From positions 1,302,001-1,366,000 of the forward strand of contig NZ_LR594040.1 in NCBI RefSeq assembly GCF_901543175.1: a stretch of DNA of 64,000 nucleotides. The letters run 5' to 3'. Position numbers and translations under genes: made by a program. The notes under the pieces are model-generated. The model saw nothing but the letters and a program-made list of their open reading frames with translations. It searched no databases and was not told the origin of the DNA. The DNA comes from Streptococcus australis. GTDB lineage: Bacteria > Bacillota > Bacilli > Lactobacillales > Streptococcaceae. This document shows positions 55,521-63,606 of the stretch, in pieces. Within the stretch, counting starts at the first letter, position 1. Each line of letters begins with the position of its first letter.

Positions 55521-56873
55521 TTAGTCAATTCCGATTTCATCTTTAACAACCGCAGCAATCGTATCTACGTAGTAGTTAACTTCTTCTGTTGTTGGGGCTT
55601 CTGCCATGACACGCAAGAGGGGTTCTGTTCCACTTGGGCGGACAAGGATACGACCGTTCCCTGCCATTTCTTCTTCCATCTTTTCGATGATAGTTTTAAT
55701 GGCTGGTACTTCCATGGCTTTTTCTTTCATGGCATTTTCCACTCGGATATTGACCAGTTTTTGTGGGTAAATCGTCACTTCTGATGCTAGTTGAGACAAG
55801 CTCTTGCCTGTTTCTTTCATGATTTTAGTCAATTGAACAGCTGATAATTGACCATCACCAGTTGTATTGTAATCCATCAAGATAACGTGACCTGATTGTT
55901 CACCACCAAGATTGTAGCCTGATTTTCTCATTTCTTCAACGACATAGCGGTCACCAACAGCAGTCACTGCCTTGTTAATACCAGCACTCTCCAAGGCCTT
56001 ATGGAAGCCAAGGTTAGACATAACCGTTGTCACGATGGTGTTTTGAGCTAACTGTCCTTTTTCAGAAAGGTATTTCCCGATGATGTACATGATCTTATCA
56101 CCATCGACGATGTTGCCATTTTCATCAACAGCAATCAAACGATCACTATCACCATCAAAGGCCAAACCAATAGCTGACTGGCTTTCTTTGACTAGTTCTT
56201 GGAGAGCTTCTGGATGAGTTGAACCAACATTTAGGTTGATGTTAAGACCATCTGGAGTCTCACCGATAACAGTCAACTGGGCACCTAGATCAGCGAAAAT
56301 CTGACGGGCACTTGTAGCTGCTGCACCGTTGGCTGTATCCAAGGCTACTTTCATGCCTTCAAGAGGCGCTCCAGTTGAAACAAGGTAGCCTTCGTACTTA
56401 CGCAAACCTTCTGGATAGTCCACTAAGGTTCCCAAGCCCTCTGCACTCGGACGAGGAAGAGTGTCTTCAGCAGCGTCCAACAAGGCTTCGATTTCTGCTT
56501 CTTTGTCGTCATCAAGTTTGAAGCCATCCCCACCAAAGAACTTAATTCCATTATCAAGGGCTGGGTTGTGACTCGCTGAAATCATGACACCTGCACTAGC
56601 TCCCTCTGTTTTTACCAAGTAAGCTACTGCTGGTGTTGCAAGGACACCGAGTTTGTAGACGTGAATTCCTACTGATAGAAGACCTGCCACTAAGGCAGAT
56701 TCTAACATTTCTCCTGAGATACGTGTATCACGTCCTACAAAGACTTTAGGGGCTTCCGTTTCATGTTGACTAAGAACATATCCACCAAAACGTCCCAGTT
56801 TAAAGGCCAACTCTGGCGTTAGTTCTACGTTTGCTTCTCCACGGACTCCATCGGTCCCAAAATATTTACCCAT
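55521..56873 (-). CDS. glmM: Phosphoglucosamine mutase
   Basis: 450 residues from [12 protein letters not shown]; an in-frame ATG 4 codons upstream sits right on the AAAGG site and is less likely. The phosphoserine loop VMISASHNP near 96-104, metal loop DGDSDR near 240, and C-terminal [11 protein letters not shown]. Converts glucosamine 6-phosphate to glucosamine 1-phosphate for the cell wall. Last gene of cdaA-cdaR-glmM, a conserved order that links cyclic di-AMP with wall precursor supply. Confidence 0.97.
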   Translation of the reverse strand: MGKYFGTDGVRGEANVELTPELAFKLGRFGGYVLSQHETEAPKVFVGRDTRISGEMLESALVAGLLSVGIHVYKLGVLATPAVAYLVKTEGASAGVMISASHNPALDNGIKFFGGDGFKLDDDKEAEIEALLDAAEDTLPRPSAEGLGTLVDYPEGLRKYEGYLVSTGAPLEGMKVALDTANGAAATSARQIFADLGAQLTVIGETPDGLNINLNVGSTHPEALQELVKESQSAIGLAFDGDSDRLIAVDENGNIVDGDKIMYIIGKYLSEKGQLAQNTIVTTVMSNLGFHKALESAGINKAVTAVGDRYVVEEMRKSGYNLGGEQSGHVILMDYNTTGDGQLSAVQLTKIMKETGKSLSQLASEVTIYPQKLVNIRVENAMKEKAMEVPAIKTIIEKMEEEMAGNGRILVRPSGTEPLLRVMAEAPTTEEVNYYVDTIAAVVKDEIGID

Positions 56874-56903
56874 TTTGTTAATCATCCTTTTCTAAAATTT
56901 AGT

Positions 56904-57701
56904 TTATTCTTGTTTAGACGAGTCTGGTTTTGTTTCTGAACTCGTTGAAGACGAACTGCTAGCTGAGGTGCCAGTTGATGAGGTCGTAGACGAAGAACTC
57001 GAGCTAGACGATGCTGTCTTGGTTGTAATTTTCATTGTAGTGTCAAATGGCATAATGACGCTTGGCAAAACATTTCCATTTTTATCAACTGCTTGTAGTG
57101 GAACAGAAGCCGAGTAGTTACCTGTTATCCGTTCACTCGTCGGTAAGATGGCAATGACACGGTCCACTCTAGAGAGAGTCTCCTCATCGCTAATGACCGT
57201 TACTTTTTCATCTGAAACAGTTACTGTGTCGATTTTGACCCGAGAATCAATCTGACTAGGGTCAATCTCCGGCACAACGATTACATTATCTCGTTTTGCT
57301 TTTTTACCGACCTTGACTGTTATCTTTTGTGGTGTCGCAACAGCCGTCAAACCGCTAGGCAGATTTTCAATGGTTAGAGGAACTTCGATGGTCCCTACAC
57401 TGGCATTGGTTAAGTCAGCTTTGACCTTGAATTTCCGAGTGCTTTCCTGCATCTCGCTTGCCAAAGCAACCCTATTTGATCCAGTTAGGAAGACGGTCAC
57501 TTCAGATGTAAAACCACTGATAAAGTACTGGTCGCTGTCATACTGAATATCGATTGGGACATTAAGGACCGTATTGGTGTAGGTTTCCGTCCGCACCTGT
57601 CTGGCACTATTATTATTCTGATAGTTTGTAGAAGTCGCATAGATAAAGAGGATGCAGGCGAAAAAGAAGGAAGAAATAATATAAAGACTATTTTTTCTCA
57701 T
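56904..57701 (-). CDS. cdaR: CdaA regulator CdaR (YbbR-like)
   Basis: 265 residues: one membrane helix near 8-25, then two or more YbbR repeats outside the cell (for example VPIDIQYDSDQYFISGFTSEVTVFLTG) and a long serine/threonine tail, roughly residues 229-262, of low complexity. It modulates the diadenylate cyclase CdaA, encoded upstream and overlapping by 14 bases. The serine-rich tail is typical for streptococci and probably unfolded. Confidence 0.9.
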   Translation of the reverse strand: MRKNSLYIISSFFFACILFIYATSTNYQNNNSARQVRTETYTNTVLNVPIDIQYDSDQYFISGFTSEVTVFLTGSNRVALASEMQESTRKFKVKADLTNASVGTIEVPLTIENLPSGLTAVATPQKITVKVGKKAKRDNVIVVPEIDPSQIDSRVKIDTVTVSDEKVTVISDEETLSRVDRVIAILPTSERITGNYSASVPLQAVDKNGNVLPSVIMPFDTTMKITTKTASSSSSSSSTTSSTGTSASSSSSTSSETKPDSSKQE

Positions 57702-58545
57702 GTTTCAATCCTCCTAGCAAGCGCTCCTTCAGACCGTGTTTTTCCTCTGATGCTGGAAGTAGGATTCTTCTCAATTCAGATTCAAACTCTTCTAAGGTCA
57801 AATCGTGCTTAAAGACTCCATTATAGGTGATTGAGATTCCACCTGTTTCCTCAGAAACCACAAAGGTAAGAGCATCCGATACTTCTGACAAACCAATCGC
57901 CGCCCTGTGACGTGTCCCAAACTCCTTGGAAATCTCAGTATTTTCAGTCAGGGGTAGGTAGGCTGAAGTTACGGCAATCCGATCTTCCCTGATGATGACT
58001 GCACCATCGTGCAAGGGAGTATTGGGAATGAAAATATTGATAAGCAATTCAGCCGAAATTTTAGCATCTAAAGGGATCCCTGTCGAGATGTATTCCTGCA
58101 AGGTTCTCACTCGCTGAACCACTACAAGCGCCCCAATCTTACGCGGACTCATGTATTCGACTGATTTGACAAAGGCACGAACCATTTGCTCTTCCGCACT
58201 AATAGGGGCATTGGAAAAGAAATCTGTCGCCCGGCCCAATCTCTCCAAACCAGTCCGAATCTCTGGTGAAAAGATAACCACTGCTGCGATGACCCCGTAG
58301 GTGATAATCTGATTGATCAACCAGGAAATGGTCGTTAAACCAATCATATTAGAGAGAATCTGGGCTAGAATAAAGACCAAAACTCCCCGAACCAATATCA
58401 TGATTTTAGTCCCTGCAATCGCTTTGGTAAAATGGTACAAAATATAAGTCACAATCAAAATATCAATCAGATTGATGACTATCGTCCAAGGACTTGAAAA
58501 CAAACTTGTCCAGTATTGCCAATTGGATAATTGTTGAAAATTCAT
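57688..58545 (-). CDS. cdaA: Diadenylate cyclase CdaA
   Basis: 285 residues from MNFQQLSNWQYWTSLF (ATG with GGAGG upstream; the frame runs 19 codons further back through the leader). Three membrane helices in the first 100 residues, then the DisA_N domain with HDGAVIIRED (DGA motif) and GTRHRAAIGLSE (RHR motif). Makes cyclic di-AMP from two ATP. First gene of cdaA-cdaR-glmM, behind the extended -10 box TGGTATAAT. Confidence 0.95.
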   Translation of the reverse strand: MNFQQLSNWQYWTSLFSSPWTIVINLIDILIVTYILYHFTKAIAGTKIMILVRGVLVFILAQILSNMIGLTTISWLINQIITYGVIAAVVIFSPEIRTGLERLGRATDFFSNAPISAEEQMVRAFVKSVEYMSPRKIGALVVVQRVRTLQEYISTGIPLDAKISAELLINIFIPNTPLHDGAVIIREDRIAVTSAYLPLTENTEISKEFGTRHRAAIGLSEVSDALTFVVSEETGGISITYNGVFKHDLTLEEFESELRRILLPASEEKHGLKERLLGGLKHEKK

Positions 58546-58581
58546 CCCTGGCCTCCTCCCCGTCAAAACACTTTCCGTACT

Positions 58582-58590
58582 ATTATACCA
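58582..58590 (-). promoter_or_regulatory. Extended -10 promoter of cdaA-cdaR-glmM
   Basis: TGGTATAAT on the minus strand (TATAAT at 58582-58587), about 37 bases before the cdaA start. Confidence 0.7.
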
Positions 58591-58642
58591 TTTTCTGCTC
58601 ATTTTTTCCCCATCCTACTTCATTTTAAATTAAGCAAAATTA

Positions 58643-58651
58643 TGATACAAT
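58643..58651 (+). promoter_or_regulatory. Extended -10 promoter of fnr
   Basis: TGATACAAT, about 30 bases before the start with AAGGAG; divergent from cdaA. Confidence 0.65.
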
Positions 58652-58681
58652 AAACTGACTAGAAAAAACGAAGGAGAAATC

Positions 58682-59650
58682 ATGTCTCAACTCTATGATA
58701 TTACCATTGTAGGGGGCGGTCCTGTCGGCCTCTTTGCTGCCTTTTACGCTCACCTACGCCAAGCTAAAGTCCAAATCATCGACTCTCTTCCCCAACTCGG
58801 TGGGCAGCCTGCCATCCTCTATCCTGAAAAGCAAATCCTTGATGTGCCAGGTTTCCCAAATCTAACTGGAGAGGAATTAACCAATCGTTTGCTTGAGCAG
58901 CTAGATGGCTTTGACACACCTGTTCACCTCAACGAAACGGTTCTTGAGATTGAGAAACAAGATGAAGGATTTAGCATCACAACCAACAAGGGAAGTCACC
59001 TGACTAAAACCGTCATCATTGCTATGGGGGGTGGTGCCTTTAAACCACGTCCACTCGAATTAGACGATGTTGAGGACTATGAAAATATCCACTACCACGT
59101 TTCCAATATCCAGCAATACGCTGATAAGAAAGTGACCATCCTTGGTGGAGGGGACTCAGCAGTTGACTGGGCATTGGCTTTTGAAAAAATTGCCCCAACT
59201 ACTCTCGTTCACCGTCGAGATAACTTCCGCGCCTTGGAACACAGTGTGCAAGCCCTGCAAGAATCATCTGTGACTATCAAGACACCATTTGTTCCTAGCC
59301 AACTCCTTGGAGATGGAAAAACACTCGATAAACTGGAAATTACAAAAGTCAAATCTGATGAAACCGAAACAATTGACTTAGATCACCTCTTTGTCAACTA
59401 CGGCTTCAAGTCTTCTGTCGGAAATCTTAAAAACTGGGGACTGGAGCTCAACCGACACAAGATTATCGTCAATAGCAAGCAAGAATCCAGCCAAGCGGGT
59501 ATTTACGCTATCGGAGACTGCTGCTACTATGAAGGTAAAATTGATTTGATCGCGACAGGACTGGGTGAAGCTCCAACCGCCGTCAATAATGCTATCAACT
59601 ACATCGACCCTGACCAAAAAGTACAACCCAAACACTCAACCAGTTTATAA
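58682..59650 (+). CDS. Ferredoxin/flavodoxin-NADP reductase (TrxB2/YumC type)
   Basis: 322 residues, thioredoxin reductase-like fold. FAD loop IVGGGPVGLFAAFYA at 8-22, second nucleotide loop VTILGGGDSAVDWA near 152, and the C-terminal FAD segment AIGDCCYY near 278. The redox CxxC of thioredoxin reductases is missing, as in this reductase group. It marks the right-hand end of the ordinary core before the accessory island. Confidence 0.92.
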   Translation: MSQLYDITIVGGGPVGLFAAFYAHLRQAKVQIIDSLPQLGGQPAILYPEKQILDVPGFPNLTGEELTNRLLEQLDGFDTPVHLNETVLEIEKQDEGFSITTNKGSHLTKTVIIAMGGGAFKPRPLELDDVEDYENIHYHVSNIQQYADKKVTILGGGDSAVDWALAFEKIAPTTLVHRRDNFRALEHSVQALQESSVTIKTPFVPSQLLGDGKTLDKLEITKVKSDETETIDLDHLFVNYGFKSSVGNLKNWGLELNRHKIIVNSKQESSQAGIYAIGDCCYYEGKIDLIATGLGEAPTAVNNAINYIDPDQKVQPKHSTSL

Positions 59651-59652
59651 GA

Positions 59653-59686
59653 AAAGAACCACGGATCAATGATTCGTGGTTTTAAA
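59653..59686. terminator. Terminator between fnr and the island
   Basis: Stem AACCACG (59657-59663) / CGTGGTT (59675-59681) with A- and T-runs; serves both fnr and the last island gene. Confidence 0.85.
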
Positions 59687-59690
59687 CTTC

Positions 59691-59999
59691 CTATATTTGC
59701 TCCTCCAACACTTTCTCGTATTCTTTATTTTTGCTATCTATGGTCTCAATAACTTTTGAGGCAAACTTGCCCTTCATAGAGACATCTATTTTTTTATTTA
59801 CCGCGTTTAGACTTTCTTGGATACTATTAATGGTCAAACGAGTATTTTTCTTAGCTTCTTGCTCGATTTGATTAATTTCATACTTTTTAGCAGGAGCCAA
59901 TATCTGCCTAACAAATAAACGCTCAATTTCTTTTTCTATTTCACGAAAACTATCATCCACACCAGAGACGAAATCAAATATATAATTAAATAAATCCAT
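59691..59999 (-). CDS. Small helical protein, candidate secretion partner of the lipase-like toxin
   Basis: 102 residues, nearly all helix, no signal peptide, start MDLFNYIFDFVSGVDDSFREIEKEIERLF and a charged rest. Last gene of the island transcript, 5 bases after the 129-residue helical gene. In the S. aureus TslA system two small helical proteins (TlaA1, TlaA2) bind the C-terminal domain of the toxin; position and shape suggest an equivalent role. No sequence motif proves it. Confidence 0.65.
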   Translation of the reverse strand: MDLFNYIFDFVSGVDDSFREIEKEIERLFVRQILAPAKKYEINQIEQEAKKNTRLTINSIQESLNAVNKKIDVSMKGKFASKVIETIDSKNKEYEKVLEEQI

Positions 60000-60004
60000 C
60001 CGCG

Positions 60005-60394
60005 TTACTCTCTTTTATCTTGTATATGTCTTTGTTTAGCCAGAATTTGAGTTAGTTCTTCATCAAGCTCACGGTATTCACGACTATATTTCTGTTTAGC
60101 ATTGCTTTCTTCTGTTTCTAGCTGATCAAGTCTTTTTCTATATGCTAAATCCATTTGCTGACTAAAGTCTGTAGCCAGTTGATTCAGCTGATAGTGTAGC
60201 ATAGAAGTGTCTCCTTCTATCTGACTCAGCATATGACTTGCTACTGTATGCTTTTCCTCAAGCATCCGATGCAAATCATTCAATCTATAATCACTCTCTT
60301 CCTTTGCATTCTCTATCTTTTTACGTGAGTGATAATAGTCTTCCTCCAATTCTTCTAATTGCCGTCTCTTTTTCCAAATCTCTTGGTCTATCAT
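60005..60394 (-). CDS. Coiled-coil protein, candidate secretion partner of the lipase-like toxin
   Basis: 129 residues from MIDQEIWKKRRQLEELEE; the ATG forms an ATGA overlap with the toxin stop, as in the other gene pairs of this island. A start 5 codons earlier (60409) is possible but less well placed. Long charged helices (about 5-45 and 70-120), no signal peptide. Located between the toxin and the 102-residue protein, it likely forms a helical complex with the toxin C-terminus. Function inferred. Confidence 0.65.
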   Translation of the reverse strand: MIDQEIWKKRRQLEELEEDYYHSRKKIENAKEESDYRLNDLHRMLEEKHTVASHMLSQIEGDTSMLHYQLNQLATDFSQQMDLAYRKRLDQLETEESNAKQKYSREYRELDEELTQILAKQRHIQDKRE

Positions 60395-61635
60395 GTCAAT
60401 TTTTTCCATTGTCTAAATTTTTCAGCAAACTCCTTATCTGTTTCTAATTTCTTTTGAATACCTTTCTTGGTCTGAGTTTCTAAATCTATACAGTCTTTTT
60501 CCAATTGAGACACCTTATCAACAACTGGATCTAATAGTTTCTCAATAACCCCGATAGTCGTTTCATAGGTAGCTCCTCCTTCAATATATGCATTTTCCAT
60601 CTCTGATGGACTAAGGATAAAGCCCCAAGGAACTTGTCTACGGGAAGCAAATACTTTTCTTGCATCTTCTACTGCTTCATCTCTTATACTTTTGATGATA
60701 CTTTTTCCCTCTGTAGACATTAGACTGATGCTCGCTGCTGCAATACCTGCTTGCTCCGAATCTAGGAACAATTGCTCTTCCTTTGTATAACCACCTTCTG
60801 ATAGTTTCTCCTTGAGTAGTGTATAGTTATCCATCTGGAGTAAATAGTCATTATAAATGACCGTACTGGTGTTTGACAGTATTTTGATCTTCCCATTTTT
60901 ATCCAGCTGGTAGCCATAAGTCATGTGTTGGTTCACAAAGTCTTCTTTTGTACTATCCACATAATAAACCAAGCCAACCGATCCGATACTTCCCTTAACC
61001 ATATCCCTACCAACCATACTGATAGGATCATCTGGGTCAGCATAGTTATGGATCCTCGTCTTAATAGAGTCTACAACTTTCCTTTGTTCAGGGCTTAGTA
61101 TCCTATAGATATCTGGGCCGTTATAGATATAAGCCTTTTGGATACGTTTGACTTGATCTGCCTGTAGGGCAGCCATAGAATACTGAGCATCCATAGAACC
61201 TAGTGAATGTCCATAGACATTAATCTTGGCATTGGGATATTTTCCCATGATGTCTTTTAATGCTCTTGCAGAAGCCTTTAGCTGTTCGGTAGACTTGTCT
61301 TGATAGCTAAGATCTTTTTGCAACATAATTCTCTTGGCTATAACTGCATCGTTTTCTGCCCAGTCATTCCAGAAATCCGCTGTTTCTTCCCAAAAATGAT
61401 CTGGACCCGTAGAACCACGAAAGAGAACCGTTACTTCCTGTACCTTATCAGCTTTTTCATTGGGATTTTTTACAACCGCATAAACCTGCTCGCCCGCTCC
61501 TGTAGTATTGTTGTAGACTTGAGTGACAGTGCCAACACTTTGATCATATTGATCCTTAACCTCACGATTAATTGAGTTATCGTTATATTCAGTCATTGCA
61601 ATCTGAAGATTTGAATCATTGACATACTTTCTCAT
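60391..61635 (-). CDS. Lipase-like putative type VII secreted toxin, N-terminal enzyme and helical C-terminus
   Basis: 414 residues. The alpha/beta-hydrolase part spans about 60-265: oxyanion strand VTVLFRGSTG, nucleophile elbow VYGHSLGS with S144, then NYADPDDPISMVG (D200-D203 as acid) and NQHMTYGY (H237), a full lipase triad arrangement. Residues about 280-414 are helical with SPSEMENAYIEGGATYETT, then a charged coiled segment. There is no signal peptide. The order enzyme-then-helices is the reverse of LXG toxins and matches TslA of S. aureus. It overlaps the upstream lipoprotein stop as ATGA. Confidence 0.8.
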   Translation of the reverse strand: MRKYVNDSNLQIAMTEYNDNSINREVKDQYDQSVGTVTQVYNNTTGAGEQVYAVVKNPNEKADKVQEVTVLFRGSTGPDHFWEETADFWNDWAENDAVIAKRIMLQKDLSYQDKSTEQLKASARALKDIMGKYPNAKINVYGHSLGSMDAQYSMAALQADQVKRIQKAYIYNGPDIYRILSPEQRKVVDSIKTRIHNYADPDDPISMVGRDMVKGSIGSVGLVYYVDSTKEDFVNQHMTYGYQLDKNGKIKILSNTSTVIYNDYLLQMDNYTLLKEKLSEGGYTKEEQLFLDSEQAGIAAASISLMSTEGKSIIKSIRDEAVEDARKVFASRRQVPWGFILSPSEMENAYIEGGATYETTIGVIEKLLDPVVDKVSQLEKDCIDLETQTKKGIQKKLETDKEFAEKFRQWKKLT

Positions 61636-62027
61636 TTTTTAGATTCCTTTAACATAGATGATAATTTAGGTGATACAGTATATCCATAAGATTCATAATT
61701 ACCTGAATTATCTTTTATTAAGCCAAAGTGAAAATCTAATTCCTTATCTTTATTAAAGTATATCCTTACCATTAGCCCTCCCATTGGATTATACTCTAAA
61801 GTTTCTGTATCAATATCATATGATTTAATGACTCCATCTTTTGTTAATGCTTTTGGATCATTTGCCCTCATATGATTTTCATAAACCTTTTTCGCCTCAT
61901 CGCTTGTTGCGATTGCAATCATTTCTTGTTTCTTTTGGTACTGGTGCATGCTACATCCTCCTACTGCAATTCCAATTACTACTAAAATACTGAATAAAAT
62001 AATCATACTTTTTTTAGGTTTTTTCAT
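61632..62027 (-). CDS. DUF1310-like lipoprotein, candidate immunity protein (unit 3)
   Basis: 131 residues. Signal: MKKPKKSMIILFSILVVIGIAVGGC with lipidated C25 (VGGC box). Mature part contains EEAKKVYE-like helix, IIKSYDIDTETLEYNPMGG and a beta-rich end. This is the shape of streptococcal DUF1310 lipoproteins. Sits directly before the full-length lipase gene with ATGA overlap, as expected of an immunity protein placed on the outer membrane face where a lipase would attack. It differs from the unit-1 copy at only three residues. Confidence 0.8.
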   Translation of the reverse strand: MKKPKKSMIILFSILVVIGIAVGGCSMHQYQKKQEMIAIATSDEAKKVYENHMRANDPKALTKDGVIKSYDIDTETLEYNPMGGLMVRIYFNKDKELDFHFGLIKDNSGNYESYGYTVSPKLSSMLKESKK

Positions 62028-62038
62028 GGTGCCTCCTT

Positions 62039-62089
62039 TATGCTATCCTATCAATAAATTAGAAATGAACTTACTCATAGTATAGCATA
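62039..62089. repeat. 13-bp inverted repeat in the array leader
   Basis: TATGCTATCCTAT (62039-62051) and ATAGTATAGCATA (62077-62089) pair with one mismatch. The right arm also contains the extended -10 TGCTATACT (minus) of the next lipoprotein. A degenerate second copy is in the leader at 62684-62748. Confidence 0.6.
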
Positions 62090-62296
62090 ACTTTCCTGTA
62101 CCTTATCAGCTTTTTCATCAGGATTTTTTACAACTGCATAAACCTGCTCGCCTGCCCCAGTAGTATTGTTGTAGACTTGGGTGACAGTGCCAAGAATGTC
62201 ATTGTTAGGAGTTCTAGCAATATTATCCAACTTTAAATTTCTATATTCTGTCATAGCTATCTGAAGTTGTTTATCATTGACATATTCTTTTTCCAT
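62075..62296 (-). pseudogene. Truncated toxin start, unit 2
   Basis: 73 residues from MEKEYVNDKQLQIAMTEY (ATG 62294-62296 with TTGGAG). From GTVTQVYNNTTGAG to KADKVQE it is the same as the full toxin, while the first 35 residues are clearly different, so this copy is a mosaic. After KVQE it ends in SYAIL encoded by the next promoter region. No catalytic residue is present, so it cannot be an enzyme. Confidence 0.8.
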
Positions 62297-62300
62297 AACT

Positions 62301-62683
62301 CTATTCTCCAAGAAGTTTTGCTAATTTCCCTGAGTATATATAACCACTAGATTTTAAAATACCTTCATTATCTTCAATGATCCCAAATTGAAATTCCAAA
62401 TCTTTATCATGATTCACATAAACTGTAACCTCCATTCCTCCCATGGGATTGTAATATAGGCTTTCATTATCAATTTCATATGATTTAATAACACCATCGT
62501 CAGTTAAGGCATTTTGATCCAATGCTTTCATATGGCTTTCATATATTTTCTTCGCCTCATCACTTGTCGCGATGGCAATCATTTCTTGTTTCTTTTGATA
62601 TTGGTGCATGCTACATCCTCCTACTGCTATTCCAATGACTGAATACTGAATAAAATAATCATACTTTTTTTAGATGTTTTCAT
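62301..62683 (-). pseudogene. DUF1310-like lipoprotein, frameshifted in the signal peptide (unit 2)
   Basis: The start at 62681-62683 gives MKTSKKSMIILFS and then, after a net 4-base deletion near 62632 relative to the other copies, reads into a stop after 18 codons. The rest (102 residues from MHQYQKKQE) is open and ends LAKLLGE. A GGAGG that normally encodes the lipobox glycines lies 7 bases before that internal ATG, so a cytoplasmic form without signal could still be made. The mature part is diverged from units 1 and 3. Confidence 0.8.
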
Positions 62684-62730
62684 GGCGCCTCCTTTATGTT
62701 ATCCTATCAATAAATTAGAAATGAACTTAC

Positions 62731-62949
62731 TCATAGTATAGCATAACTTTCCTGTACCTTATCAGCTTCTTCATCAGGATTTTTTACAACTGCATAAACC
62801 TGCTCCCCTGCTCCTGTAGTATTGTTGTAGACTTGGGTAACAGTGCCAACACTTCGATCATATTGATCCTTAACCTCACGATTAATTGAGTTATCGTTAT
62901 ATTCAGTCATTGCAATCTGAAGATTTGAATCATCGACATACTTTCTCAT
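62731..62949 (-). pseudogene. Truncated toxin start, unit 1
   Basis: 72 residues, MRKYVDDSNLQIAMTEYN to KVQESYAIL. It differs from the first 67 residues of the full toxin at four positions (N6D, Q32R, N59D, K61E). The stop comes from the leader of the next lipoprotein. It lies in ATGA overlap with the lipoprotein stop. Same cut point as unit 2. Confidence 0.82.
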
Positions 62950-63341
62950 TTTTTAGATTCCTTTAACATAGATGATAATTTTGGTGATACAGTATATCCA
63001 TAAGATTCATAATTACCTGAATTATCTTTTATTAAGCCAAAGTGAAAATCTAATTCCTTATCTTTATTAAAGTATATCCTTACCATTAGCCCTCCCATTG
63101 GATTATACTCTAAAGTTTCTGTATCAATATCATATGATTTAATGATTCCATCTTTTGTTAATGCTTTAGGATCATTTGCCTTCATATGATTTTCATAAAC
63201 CTTTTTCGCCTCATCGCTTGTTGCGATGGCAATCATTTTTTGTTTCTTTTGATATTGGTGCATGCTACATCCTCCTACTGCAATTCCAATTACTACTAAA
63301 ATACTGAATAAAATAATCATACTTTTTTTAGGTTTTTTCAT
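62946..63341 (-). CDS. DUF1310-like lipoprotein, candidate immunity protein (unit 1)
   Basis: 131 residues, identical to the unit-3 copy except K35, K54 and I66. Lipobox VGGC with C25. Its leader starts with a similar extended -10 (TGGTATACT) but is otherwise different from the leaders of units 2 and 3, so this is the outer end of the array. Paired with only a toxin fragment, it would be an orphan immunity gene. GGAGG precedes the ATG. Confidence 0.82.
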   Translation of the reverse strand: MKKPKKSMIILFSILVVIGIAVGGCSMHQYQKKQKMIAIATSDEAKKVYENHMKANDPKALTKDGIIKSYDIDTETLEYNPMGGLMVRIYFNKDKELDFHFGLIKDNSGNYESYGYTVSPKLSSMLKESKK

Positions 63342-63448
63342 GGTGCCTCCTTTACTCTACAGTATAATTCATCTATAGTATACCATAGATTATGGAGTAG
63401 GTTTCCTTTAAAATATTTCTCACATATTTAATAACTTCAAGAAAAGAT
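63342..63448. other. AT-rich spacer upstream of the array
   Basis: Holds the leader and promoter-like TGGTATACT of the first lipoprotein gene and nothing else I can recognise. Confidence 0.5.
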
Positions 63449-63604
63449 AGTCTGGGACAAAAAGATTTTGATTTTAGGAATTCTTTATTATAAATTTTTA
63501 AAATCAATAGATTAGACAAAAAAGCGAACAAGACAGAATTCTGAGTGTCAGATAACTGATTTTGTTCGCTTTTTATATTTAAGGTTAGACTTTTGTCCCA
63601 GACT
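63449..63604. mobile_element. MITE-like element with nested inverted repeats
   Basis: About 156 bp with perfect 14-bp ends AGTCTGGGACAAAA (63449-63462) and TTTTGTCCCAGACT (63591-63604), and an inner pair AGCGAACAA (63523-63531) / TTGTTCGCT (63562-63570) followed by T-runs on both strands. No coding capacity. It ends 3 bases from the whiA stop, so it also may act as terminator. Resembles small streptococcal repeats, but I cannot assign it to a named family. Confidence 0.65.
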
Positions 63605-63606
63605 CT

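Larger units (their letters stand above)
61435..63341 (-). repeat. Three-unit tandem array of lipoprotein plus toxin start
   Basis: Lipoprotein start codons fall at 63341, 62683 and 62027, a spacing of 658 and 656 bases. Each unit is lipoprotein gene, then the first 67 or so codons of the toxin. In units 1 and 2 the toxin homology ends at CAGGAA (62749 and 62093) and runs into the promoter and leader of the next lipoprotein; in unit 3 the toxin is complete. Confidence 0.85.

Noticed and set aside
62609..62609. 102-residue ORF of unit 2 as a normal gene
   Set aside because: Comparison with the other two copies shows a 4-base deletion in its signal region, so it is annotated as a pseudogene with possible internal start.
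63449..63604. RUP or BOX element
   Set aside because: Length and ends do not clearly match what I remember of either family, so I left it as an unnamed MITE-like repeat.
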